Positions 36,367-43,359 of a DNA stretch of 43,359 nt are shown in pieces; within the stretch, counting starts at the first letter, position 1; every line of letters begins with the position of its first letter. Origin of the DNA: Streptomyces viridochromogenes DSM 40736 (lineage in GTDB: Bacteria > Actinomycetota > Actinomycetes > Streptomycetales > Streptomycetaceae); assembly GCF_000158955.1 (NCBI RefSeq), contig NZ_GG657757.1, forward strand, positions 2,110,074 to 2,153,432. The letters run 5' to 3'. A program made the position numbers and the translations under genes. The notes under the pieces are model-generated. The model made no database searches and was not told where the DNA came from. It worked only from the letters and a program-made list of their open reading frames with translations.

Positions 36367-37179
36367 CTACGGCTTGCGCGCCACCGCCCCGTACCCCGGG
36401 ATCACCCCGTCGTCCTGGCCGGGCACCGGCTCGCCCAGTTCGGGGTGCCAGCGGTGGGGCACCTCGATGCCGGGCTCGACGAGGTCGAGGCCGTCGAAGA
36501 AGCGGGTGAACTCCTCGCGGGAGCGCAGGGCCAGGGTGACACCGGCGGCGCGCAGCTTGTCGGTGGCCGCCTTCGACTCCTCCGGCGTGAAGTCGGCGGT
36601 GGCGTGGGTGACCACCAGGTAGCTGCCGGAGGGCAGTGCGGCGAGCAGGCGTCGGACCAGGTCGTGGGCGCCGTCCTCGTCGGAGACGAAGTGCAGCAGG
36701 GCCACGAGCGACAGCGCGACGGGCCGGGTGAGGTCCAGGACCTTCTTCGCGCCTTCCAGGACGGCGTCCGGGTCGCGCACGTCGGCCTGGAGGTACTCGG
36801 TGGCCCCCTCGTCCGTGCCGCGCAGCAGGGCCGCCGCGTGGGCCAGCACGATGGGGTCGTTGTCGCAGTAGACGACCCGGGCGTCGGGAGCGATGCCCTG
36901 GGCGACCTGGTGCAGGTTGGGCTCGGTCGGAATGCCGGTGCCGACGTCCAGGAACTGCCGTACGCCGTTCTGGGCCAGCCAGCGGGTGGCCCGGTGCATG
37001 AACGCGCGGTTGACCCGGGCCATGACCGGCACCCGCGGGTCGAGGGTGAGCATCTGCCGGCCCATCTCCTCGTCGACCGGGTAGTTGTCCTTGCCGCCGA
37101 GGTACCAGTCGTACATCCGCGCGGGATGGGGTCTGGTCGTGTCGATCTGGGCGGCCGAGGTGGGGTTCTGCCCGGTCAT
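36367..37179 (-). CDS. SAM-dependent methyltransferase, DUF574 family
   Basis: A 270-residue DUF574/Methyltransf_19 protein, a family abundant in Streptomyces. Signature N-terminus HPARMYDWYLGGKDNYPVDEE, then ARVNRAFMHRATRWLAQNGV and the SAM motif FLDVGTGIPTEPNLHQVAQ with VVYCDNDPIVLAHA. The C-terminal half has SLVALLHFVSDEDGAHDLVR. ATG 37179 (MTGQNPTSAAQ) has GGAG upstream; the longer upstream start is not supported. Substrate unknown. It lies near an XRE-DUF397 pair, which often accompanies this family in the genus. Confidence 0.9.
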   Translation of the reverse strand: MTGQNPTSAAQIDTTRPHPARMYDWYLGGKDNYPVDEEMGRQMLTLDPRVPVMARVNRAFMHRATRWLAQNGVRQFLDVGTGIPTEPNLHQVAQGIAPDARVVYCDNDPIVLAHAAALLRGTDEGATEYLQADVRDPDAVLEGAKKVLDLTRPVALSLVALLHFVSDEDGAHDLVRRLLAALPSGSYLVVTHATADFTPEESKAATDKLRAAGVTLALRSREEFTRFFDGLDLVEPGIEVPHRWHPELGEPVPGQDDGVIPGYGAVARKP

Positions 37180-37257
37180 GAGGCACTCCGTAAGGGGCAA
37201 GGGACGGTCAATTCAGCACCAGCGTACGGAAGTTGAACGTGAACGACGGCAAGCACG

Positions 37258-37512
37258 TCAGGACAGCAGGAAGTCCGCCTCCCCCGCCTTGGCCCCCTCG
37301 ATGAAGGCCGTCATCTCGGCGGTGGTGTAGATCAGCGCCGGGCCGTCCGGGTCGGTGGACTGACGGACGGCTATCCGGCCGTCGGCGAGCTTCATCGCCT
37401 CCAGGCAGTTCCCGCCGTTCCCACCGCTCCACGGCTTGTGCCAGCCTTCGCTGCCCAAGTCACGCGCGGGCATGCCGTTGTAGACCTGTTTGCGCGGCTT
37501 GATGCGGTCCAT
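37258..37512 (-). CDS. DUF397 small protein
   Basis: An 84-residue DUF397 protein. Core: WHKPWSGGNGGNCLEAMKLADGRIAVRQSTDPDGPALIYT (here in two parts, WHKPWSGGNGGNCLEA and IAVRQSTDPDGPALIYT), then TAEMTAFIEGAKAGEADF. The ATG at 37512 directly follows the TGA of the XRE gene, so the two are co-translated. In Streptomyces, DUF397 proteins are paired with an XRE-DUF5753 regulator and an RsbW-like ATPase; the DUF397 partner modulates the regulator. Confidence 0.92.
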   Translation of the reverse strand: MDRIKPRKQVYNGMPARDLGSEGWHKPWSGGNGGNCLEAMKLADGRIAVRQSTDPDGPALIYTTAEMTAFIEGAKAGEADFLLS

Positions 37513-38373
37513 TCAGAGCTCCTTGCGGAGATCCCGGAGGATCTCCTTCGTGCGATGTGCCGTAGCGGCCTGCGCCGCCATGCGGTCCATGACCTCGAGG
37601 TGGGTCGCCACCTCGTCGCGCGCGTCGAGATAGACCGCGCCGGTCAGGTACTCGCTGTAGACCATGTCCGGCAGTTCGGGCATGGCGAATCGGAACAGCA
37701 CGAACGGCCCGTACGTACCCGGGTGCGGCCCGGCCTGGAACGGGGCGACCTGCAGCGTCACGTTGGGCTGCTTCGCGGCCTCGAGCAGTCTGTCGATCTG
37801 GGCACGCATCACCTCCGGGCCGCCGACCGGGCGTCGCAGCGCGGTCTCGTCCATCACGACCCACAGCCGGGGCGCGTCCTTGCGGGTGAGCAGTTCCTGG
37901 CGCTGCATGCGCAGGGCGACATGACGCTCGATGTCGGCGGGCCGGGTCTGCCCTATGGCGCCCGAGCGGAGCACTCCGCGCGCGTAGTCCTCGGTCTGGA
38001 GCAGCCCGGGGACGAAATGGGGCTCGTAACTCCGGATGACGTCGGCCGCGCCCTCCAGGCTCACGTACATCGAGAACCAGCCGGGCAGGATGTCGTGGAA
38101 ACGCTGCCACCAGCCGGGCTTGTTGGCCTCCTCGGCCAGCTGGACGAAGGCGTCGGCCTCCTCGTCGGAGATTCCGTAGGCCTTCAGGAGCAGTTGCAGG
38201 TACGGGATTTTGAGCGCGACCTCGGCCATCTCCATACGGCGGACGGTGGCGGGGGCGACACGCAGGATGCGGGCGGCCTCCTCGCGCTTCACCCCGGCGC
38301 TTTCCCGCAGGTCCAACAGGCGCCGACCGAGGACGACCTGACCGACCGTCGGCGCGGACCGCGGTTCACTCAC
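37513..38373 (-). CDS. XRE-family regulator with DUF5753 domain
   Basis: A 286-residue regulator of the WhiJ-like/AbaA-locus class. GTG 38373 gives MSEPRSAPTVGQVVLGRRLL with GGAGG upstream. Residues about 10-75 are an XRE HTH (LRESAGVKREEAARILRVAPATVRRMEMAE). About 95-280 is DUF5753: FVPGLLQTEDYARGVLRSG, RMQRQELLTRKDAPRLWVVMDE, VTLQVAPFQAGPHPGTYGPFVL, VYSEYLTGAVYLDARDEVA. It is coupled to the DUF397 gene (TGA-ATG) and divergent from the ATPase gene; the intergenic repeats are likely its operators. Confidence 0.93.
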   Translation of the reverse strand: MSEPRSAPTVGQVVLGRRLLDLRESAGVKREEAARILRVAPATVRRMEMAEVALKIPYLQLLLKAYGISDEEADAFVQLAEEANKPGWWQRFHDILPGWFSMYVSLEGAADVIRSYEPHFVPGLLQTEDYARGVLRSGAIGQTRPADIERHVALRMQRQELLTRKDAPRLWVVMDETALRRPVGGPEVMRAQIDRLLEAAKQPNVTLQVAPFQAGPHPGTYGPFVLFRFAMPELPDMVYSEYLTGAVYLDARDEVATHLEVMDRMAAQAATAHRTKEILRDLRKEL

Positions 38374-38467
38374 GCTCCACCTCCACCAAGAGTTCTGACG
38401 AGCCGGCCACAAAAGAACGCTGACAGCCCGGCGGCGCCATGCGAAGACCCTGATCGAAGAGCCGAGT

Positions 38468-38538
38468 TTCCGAACAGATGTTCCGAACAGTTCTTCGACA
38501 GTCTCAACTGGCGCCGCGCGGGGTGCTGTTCCGAGCAG
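38468..38538. repeat. TTCCGA(A/G)CAG repeats with GAAC-N4-GTTC palindrome
   Basis: TTCCGAACAG at 38468-38477 and 38481-38490, and TTCCGAGCAG at 38529-38538. The first two create GAACAGATGTTC (38472-38483), a match to the actinobacterial LexA-box core GAAC-N4-GTTC. It lies 95-165 bases before the XRE start and about 90-160 before the ATPase gene, so it may be an operator or an SOS-like site. Confidence 0.5.
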
Positions 38539-38587
38539 TGTGCCACGGCCTTCCAGACCGTCACACAGCACTCTGCAATTTTCAGAG

Positions 38588-38622
38588 TGACACTTGCCAA
38601 GTGTTCACGGCGGGGCGATAGT
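38588..38622 (+). promoter_or_regulatory. Promoter and palindromic operator of the RsbW-like ATPase gene
   Basis: -35 TTGCCA (38594-38599), 17-base spacer, -10 GATAGT (38617-38622), then 7 bases to GTG 38630. The palindrome CACTTG-C-CAAGTG (38591-38603), extended by TGA/TTCA flanks, covers the -35. Suitable as the target of the divergent XRE regulator. Confidence 0.6.
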
Positions 38623-38629
38623 GGCAAGC

Positions 38630-39283
38630 GTGATTCCGTCCGCGCCCTTAGGAACAGACGCCGCCGCAGGCCCTTACGGCCTCGGTGCCGCCACGGAAGC
38701 AGTCCCCGCGGGGGCCGCCGCCGGGCGCCGGTTCCGTTTCGAACTGGCCGCACATCCGGGTTCCCCCGCACAGGCCAGACGCCTGACGCGGGCCCGGCTG
38801 ACCGGCTGGTCGGTGTGCGAGGACACCTGCGACAGCGCGGCCCTGGTGGTCTCCGAGCTGGTCACCAACGCCATCGTGCACACGGCGAGCACGCACATAG
38901 TGTGCGAACTGCACGACGGCGACGACCTGGTGCGGATAGCCGTGCGTGACGAGGGCTGCGCGCCGGGCCAGCCCCACGCGGCCAGCCGCACCCGGCCCGA
39001 GGAGGAGCACGGGAGGGGACTGCTTCTCGTCGACGCCCTCTGCGACGCCTGGGGAGCCCATGAGCACGGCCCCGGGCTGCTGGTCTGGGCCGAGCTGCCG
39101 CGCACGACCGACACCCCGCACGAGCCGCCGGAGCCCCGGAACGACCTCGGCTGGGGCGCCCGCCCGAAGCCGGGTCCGTCCGACGGCCCGGGCGACGGGG
39201 ACGAGGCGCACCCGACGCGCCATACGAAGGGCATGGACGAGGTTCCGGCCCAGGGGCGGCGCGGGCAGCGGAGGCCCGTATGA
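38630..39283 (+). CDS. ATP-binding protein, RsbW/HATPase_c anti-sigma type
   Basis: A 217-residue protein with a GHKL ATPase fold. ARLTGWSVCEDTCDSAALVVSELVTNAIVHTAST carries the N-box Asn, DLVRIAVRDEGCAP the G1-type Asp, and HGRGLLLVDALCDAWGAH the G2-type glycines. A Pro/Asp-rich C-tail of about 55 residues follows. Proteins of this kind accompany XRE-DUF397 loci in Streptomyces and may bind a sigma factor or the regulator. GTG 38630 is chosen because a -10 lies 7 bases before it; GTG 38621 is an alternative. Overlaps the next gene by ATGA. Confidence 0.88.
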   Translation: MIPSAPLGTDAAAGPYGLGAATEAVPAGAAAGRRFRFELAAHPGSPAQARRLTRARLTGWSVCEDTCDSAALVVSELVTNAIVHTASTHIVCELHDGDDLVRIAVRDEGCAPGQPHAASRTRPEEEHGRGLLLVDALCDAWGAHEHGPGLLVWAELPRTTDTPHEPPEPRNDLGWGARPKPGPSDGPGDGDEAHPTRHTKGMDEVPAQGRRGQRRPV

Positions 39284-39714
39284 GTCCCGGGCGCGTCGGC
39301 CGCGTCCTGAATCTCGACACCCTGGCCCGCCTCCAGCGCGGGCTGCGCACCCCGGGCCAGGCGCTGCGCCTGCCGGTGCCCGAGGGGATGACCGCCCCGC
39401 TCGGCTGCGACGCGGTCGCCGTACCCGCCCGTCTCGGCCCGTTGGTCATGCCCCGGCTGCCCCGCGTGGGCTGCGTCTACGCCGACGGCACGACCTGGTG
39501 GTGGCTGGTGCCGTCCGACTCCGACCACGCCCTGGAATGGCCGGCCCCCGCCCACTACGTCACCGGCGCGGTCGTCCCGGACCTCTCGCGGCTCCCCGAC
39601 CTGATCCACCGCCCGGACGGCACGCTTCCGTACACCCCGCCGATCCCGCTGTACCTGACCCTGTGCCGCGTGACGGGAACAGCTCCGGCCTGGTCGCGGC
39701 CGGTCAGCGCGTAG
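39280..39714 (+). CDS. Conserved hypothetical protein coupled to the ATPase gene
   Basis: A 144-residue soluble protein starting at ATG 39280, overlapping the ATPase stop. Visible parts: LNLDTLARLQRGLRTPGQAL, DAVAVPARLGPLVMPRLPRVGCVYADG, TTWWWLVPSDSDHALEWP and VVPDLSRLPDLIHRPDGTLPY. No domain recognised; the WWW cluster is notable. Tight coupling suggests it works with the ATPase. Confidence 0.75.
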   Translation: MSPGRVGRVLNLDTLARLQRGLRTPGQALRLPVPEGMTAPLGCDAVAVPARLGPLVMPRLPRVGCVYADGTTWWWLVPSDSDHALEWPAPAHYVTGAVVPDLSRLPDLIHRPDGTLPYTPPIPLYLTLCRVTGTAPAWSRPVSA

Positions 39715-40034
39715 GACCCGGCGAGCACGGGCCGGTCGGGCGGCACGGGCCGGTACGGCACCCCTCGACCCGCGGAGCACCTCGGCCGGTCGGGCAACAC
39801 GGGCCAGAACGCGCACCACCAGCCGATCGAACAGCACAGCCCGGTCGAGCAGCCAAGCGCACACCCACACCCCCGCACCACCCCACACCCCCGCGCCGCC
39901 CCACACCTCCCCCGGTCAGGTCGTGCGCCCGCGCGCATCCGGCGCCCCGGGCTGCGCCCTGCCCGGACGGGCTCCGCCCCCGCAATAGTGGTCCGCCTCA
40001 CAAGGCGGGGCACGAGGTGGGAGGTCGGTCGACC
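39715..40034. repeat. 320-base gap with degenerate 21-bp direct repeats
   Basis: No gene. Three copies of a GCC(G/A)(G/A)TCG(G/A)(G/A)C(G/A)(G/A)CAC(G/A)G(G/C)CC-like unit at 39731-39751, 39785-39805 and 39822-39842, with a partial fourth (GGTCGAGCAGCC) after. A run of CACACCCCCGC-type low-complexity DNA follows at about 39845-39910. The last 60 bases carry GGGAGG for the exporter gene. The repeats may be operators or simple expansion. Confidence 0.5.
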
Positions 40035-42004
40035 GTGGGGAAGAAGCGGACCGCGCCGGAGGTGTCCGAGTCGGAGCGGCTGCTCTTCGGCGGACCGCTG
40101 CGCTACGACATGGGCTGGAACCAGCACGCCGACGCGTTCCTGGAGCTGAACTTCCGGGCCATGATCGCCCGGCTGCCGTCCCTGCTGGCGTCCAGCCTGC
40201 GGCTCGCCCGGCAGGCCGACCGGGGCGCCGCACGGATCGTCCTGGCCGCCGAGGCCGGCCGGGGTGTGGCGCAGGCGGTGAGCCTGCTCGCGGTCAACAG
40301 CGTGCTGGCCGGGCTGATGGGCGGCGGTCCGATCGAGGACCGGCTGCGCGGTGCCGTCCCGGCGCTGGTCACCGTGGCCGTCGTGATGCTGCTCGCGGCA
40401 CTGCTGCGGGCCGCCAGCACGTACGCCACCGGTCGGCTGGAGCCCAAGGTGGAGCGCGTGGCGACGAGCTCTACCTGGAGCGGGCCGCGCGTCGAGCTGA
40501 CGCGATCGAGGAACACGCCTTCCACAAGCTGCTGGACACCGCCCAGGAGGGAGCCGCCTCCGCCCGCCGGATGATCATGTACGGGACGCGGGTGATCAAC
40601 GCGATGGTCTCGCTGGTCGCGGCGGCCGGCGTGCTGAACGTGCTGCACGCGGCGCTCCTGCCGCTGCTGGTGACGATGACGCTGCCGAGCGCGTGGAGCG
40701 CCCTGACCATGGCCCGGCGGCGTTACGAGTCGTTCCACGCCTGGGTGCAGCACGCCCGCGCGGGCCGCCTGCTCGGCAGCCTGCTGATCGAGCCCGAGGC
40801 GGCGCCCGAGATCCGGGTGCACGGAGTGGGCGGGTTCCTGCTGCGGCACTTCCGCGCGATGTCCGAGACGGCGGAGGCCGAGCAGGCGCGCCTCGCCCGG
40901 CTCGCCGCGCGCACCGGCCTGATCGCCGCGGCGTGGACGGGCGTGGCGACGGTGGCGACGTACGCGACGCTCGGCGGGCTGCTGCTGGCGGGGGCGATGG
41001 CCCTGTCGGTGGCGGGTACGGCCGTGATCGCGATCCGCACCGGCTCCCAGAGCCTCGACACGCTCGTGGTGGAGGTCAACGCGCTGCACGAGGAGGCCCT
41101 CTTCGTCGGCGACCTGCAACGGCTGTACACGGAGGCGGCGCAGCGGGCGATCCCGGTGGGAGGGCGGGCACTGCCGGAGAACCCGCGCGAGATCCGCTTC
41201 GAGAACGTCACCTTCCGGTATCCGGGTGAGTCCGCACGTCCCGCCCTCGCCGACGTGACCCTCACCCTCCCACTGGGCCGGATCGTGGCGCTGGTCGGTG
41301 AGAACGGCTCCGGCAAGACGACCCTGGTCAAACTGCTCGCCGGGCTCTACACCCCGGAGCGCGGGCGGATCGTGTGGGACGACGTGGACGCGGCGACCGC
41401 CGACCGGCACCGGCTGGCCGAGCGGATCGCGATGGTGGCCCAGGACTTCAAGCGGTGGCCCTTCACGGCCCGGGTGAACGTCGCCCTGGGCCGCACGTCG
41501 GCGCCGCTGTGCGAGGAGCGGCTGGCCACGTCGATCGCCGAGGCCGGGGCTCAGACGGTGGTCGCCGACCTGCCGCGTGGGCTGGACACACTGCTCGCCC
41601 GCAACTTCAGCGGCGGGCACGAACTGTCGGGGGGCCAGTGGCAGCGGCTGGGCATCGCCCGCGCGGCGTACCGCAGGGGGAGCATCCTGATCGTGGACGA
41701 GCCGACGGCGGCGCTGGACGCCCGGGCCGAGCTGGAGGTCTTCGAGCGGATCCGCGCCCTGGCCGACAGCGGCCAGACGGTCGTGCTGATCACGCACCGG
41801 CTGGCGTCGGTGCGTCACGCGGACCTGGTGCACGTCCTGGACCAGGGCCGGCTCGTGGAGTCCGGGCCACCGGACGAGCTGCTGGCGAGCGGCGGCCTCT
41901 ACGCCGAGCTGTACGCGCTCCAGGCGGAGCAGTTCACCAAGCCGCCCGCGCCGGTCACACCACCCGCTCCCGTCCACAGGGTGCCGGCGCCGAAGGCGGG
42001 CTGA
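40035..42004 (+). pseudogene. ABC exporter (fused membrane and ATPase domains), frameshifted near 40465
   Basis: An about 655-residue half-transporter. GTG 40035 starts VGKKRTAPEVSESERLLFGG; the N-terminal part has the first membrane helices to GRLEPKVERVAT, then the frame runs into nonsense and stops at 40574. The rest continues in another frame from 40466 (ELYLERAARRADAIEEHAFH), through RRMIMYGTRVINAMVSLVA and further helices, to the ATPase: Walker A GENGSGKTTLVK, Q-loop VAQDFKRWPF, signature ELSGGQWQRLGIARA, Walker B SILIVDEPTAALDA, and ITHRLASV. One G missing (ACGGAG reads ACGAG) explains it. The ATPase portion alone, from ATG 40571, would lack the first two helices. Real inactivation or sequence error. 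Confidence 0.83.
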
Positions 42005-42028
42005 ACGAGGTCTTGCCCGGGCCGCCCG

Positions 42029-42214
42029 TCAGGCGGTGGCGTCGGCGCCGTCGCCGCTGCGCACGATCACCAGGAACATGTCCGTCGCGAGGTCCATGAC
42101 AACCTCGGCAGGCAGGCCTTCCAGACGCCGCGCCTGCGCGAACTCCTCCGCCGGCCAGGAGCCACGCGGCCCACCGGCGGGAAAGCGCTCGAGCACCGTT
42201 CGCCCGTTCACCAC
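42029..42214 (-). CDS. Small conserved hypothetical protein (61 aa)
   Basis: A 61-residue protein: GTG 42214 gives MVNGRTVLERFPAGGPRGSW, then PAEEFAQARRLEGLPAEVVM and DLATDMFLVIVRSGDGADA. Acidic helical middle, hydrophobic FLVIV strand near the end. GGAGG lies 6 bases before the start. No known domain. The region upstream (42215-42369) contains GACACT and a CCAAGTGT half-site that also occurs in the operator at 38588-38606. Confidence 0.65.
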   Translation of the reverse strand: MVNGRTVLERFPAGGPRGSWPAEEFAQARRLEGLPAEVVMDLATDMFLVIVRSGDGADATA

Positions 42215-42369
42215 CCTGCACCTCCATGTAGCGCTGCACTCGTAGAGTTAAACGCCAACGATGGGGTGCACGGCTCGCGAAGTGACGGTTCTGAGACGTA
42301 GTTGACACTCGTTCACCGCCAAGTGTGACCAACCTCTCAGCCTCTTGGCGTATGTGTTCACCTTCCGTA

Positions 42370-43059
42370 TCAGTCGTCGTACTCGTCGTGATACCGGATC
42401 CGCTCGCTCCCCGCAGGCGCCCCGAGAGCCGACGCCCGCCCCTCGGGCTCCTCCCACCGCTCCTGCCTGCCCAGCGCCGTGAGGTCCAGCAGGCTGGTGG
42501 TCGAGCCGAGGCCGTCGAGACCGCGCTCGTACGTCGAGTAGGTGTGGAAGACGCGGTCGCGGTCCCGCAGGAAGCAGCTCAGGCCGGGCCGCTCGACGAG
42601 CTCGCCCTCGCGTTCGAGGGTCACCTCGAAGTCGCGGTTGAAGTCGCTGCCGTGCGACGAGTACCAGGGCACCGTCCAGCCCATCCGCGCCTTGAACGGA
42701 AGGATCTTCGGGTACGGCGCCCGGGACACGGCCGCGAACGACGTGCCGCGCGCCCCGAGATGAGCGAGATGCCCTATTTGGTCCAGGAATCCGGAGCAAC
42801 TGCGGCAACCGGCGTCCCACTCGGGCGCGAACATGAAGTGGTAGACGACCAGCTGGTGCCGCCCCTCGAACAGGTCGAGCAGGGTGACCTTGCCGTCCCC
42901 GCCCTCGAACACGTACTCCTCGTCGACCTCCACCATGGGCAGGCCGCGCCGCTCGGCGGCCAGCGCGTCCCGTGCGCGCGTCACGGCCTTCTCCTTGACC
43001 AGCAGTTCCGCGCGCGCCGCGCGCCACTGCTCGCGGGAGGCGATCTCCGGAAGCGACAT
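42370..43059 (-). CDS. DUF899 (thioredoxin-like) protein
   Basis: A 229-residue DUF899 protein. N-terminal ASREQWRAARAELLVKEKAVTRARD helix; then a thioredoxin-like part with VVYHFMFAPEWDAGCRSCSGFLDQIGHL, where C-x-x-C (CRSC) is in the active-site position; FAAVSRAPYPKILPFKARMGW and WYSSHGSDFNRDFEV; and VFHTYSTYERGLDGLG. ATG 43059 begins MSLPEIASREQW with GGAGGGG upstream. Family function unknown; often near stress genes. Followed by the small 42029-42214 gene, 155 bases on. Confidence 0.88.
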   Translation of the reverse strand: MSLPEIASREQWRAARAELLVKEKAVTRARDALAAERRGLPMVEVDEEYVFEGGDGKVTLLDLFEGRHQLVVYHFMFAPEWDAGCRSCSGFLDQIGHLAHLGARGTSFAAVSRAPYPKILPFKARMGWTVPWYSSHGSDFNRDFEVTLEREGELVERPGLSCFLRDRDRVFHTYSTYERGLDGLGSTTSLLDLTALGRQERWEEPEGRASALGAPAGSERIRYHDEYDD

Positions 43060-43203
43060 GGGCCCCTCCTGTCCTACGGCTCCGTTCGGATAGGTGACCG
43101 CGGGAAGGGGCGGAACTCATCGCCGGCTCACGAAGTTCTTTCGGCGAGGGCCGCACGGACGTCCTCGTACCCGGTCGCGAGCCATGCGGACCGGCCTGGG
43201 GAG

Positions 43204-43359
43204 TCAGGTGTCGTACCGCTGGACGCGCCGGCCGTGGCTGCGGTCGACGAGTGCGCGCAGCGCCGTTCCAGCTCTCCCACCAGCCCGGCCTCCCGTCGAT
43301 CGGCCCCGACCCGGCGGAGCGCAGGGCGCCCCGGCTCGGACCACGCGCCGGTGTGGATA
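43204..43359 (-). pseudogene. C-terminal part of an unidentified CDS, apparently frameshifted
   Basis: Cut by the right edge. From 43358 down one frame reads IHTGAWSEPGRPALRRVGAD, then REAGLVGELER. Adding one G at about 43266 would join it to ALRALVDRSHGRRVQRYDT and a TGA at 43206-43204, which looks like a natural C-terminus. Without that base the frame runs on to 43128. No family recognised in the part seen. Confidence 0.35.

Noticed and set aside
36541..36575. TTGTCGGTG within the DUF574 methyltransferase gene
   Set aside because: No -10 at 8 bases and it lies inside a coding region without a gene starting nearby.

Overview
The window is chromosomal DNA of a Streptomyces or a very close relative. 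It is extremely GC-rich, codons end in G or C, genes are packed on both strands, and several genes have leaderless promoters with a -10 hexamer 6-8 bases before the start codon. The gene set (uvrC, uvrA and uvrB spread over about 22 kb, with TerD/TerC, glpQ, ogt, a second gltD and an XRE/DUF397/ATPase module) resembles, from memory, the S. coelicolor region around SCO1953-SCO1980. It is core-chromosome in character. I see no transposase, integrase, prophage, CRISPR array, tRNA or rRNA.

Layout. 1-5.6 kb: the uvrC 5' end, a small basic protein, an HTH protein, an autoregulated LacI regulator coupled to a PfkB sugar kinase, a frameshifted XRE regulator and a divergent YceI protein. 5.6-10.2 kb: uvrA, an MDMPI/DinB-type enzyme and a metallo-beta-lactamase-fold hydrolase. 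10.2-13.1 kb: a polar amino acid-type ABC importer operon. 13.1-16.2 kb: aroQ divergent from an MHS-family (shikimate-type) transporter, then a ChaA-type cation/proton antiporter. 16.2-20.3 kb: a metal/Ter group of TerD, a TerD-ATPase-like fusion and a TerC/Alx exporter behind a yybP-ykoY Mn2+ riboswitch. 20.4-25.2 kb: uvrB, an MHYT sensor, a secreted glycerophosphodiesterase and ogt. 25.2-34.3 kb: VOC protein, psuG-psuK, methyltransferase, CorA, CBS protein, kinase-like protein, DUF2293, DUF1772 and a stand-alone gltD. 34.3-43.4 kb: AhpD-like protein divergent from a MocR regulator, a DUF574 methyltransferase, an XRE-DUF397 pair divergent from an RsbW-like ATPase, a frameshifted ABC exporter and a DUF899 protein.

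How the genes work together. The strongest signal is a shared promoter. uvrC, uvrA, uvrB and ogt each carry the (T/C)TGTC(A/G)GTG-N8-TANNNT element, which is the known LexA-independent (RecA-ND/PafBC-type) DNA-damage promoter of actinobacteria. Three of the four sit 6-7 bases before the start codon. Nucleotide excision repair and alkyl-transfer repair are therefore probably co-induced although the genes are scattered. The second signal is a Mn2+ riboswitch whose P1 strand can also pair with the terC Shine-Dalgarno, giving a readable translational ON switch inside a Ter/Ca2+/Mn2+ gene group.

Caution. Three reading frames (about 4850, 40465 and 43266) are each broken by what looks like one missing G in a short G run. 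Assembly error and real pseudogenes cannot be told apart from the sequence alone.
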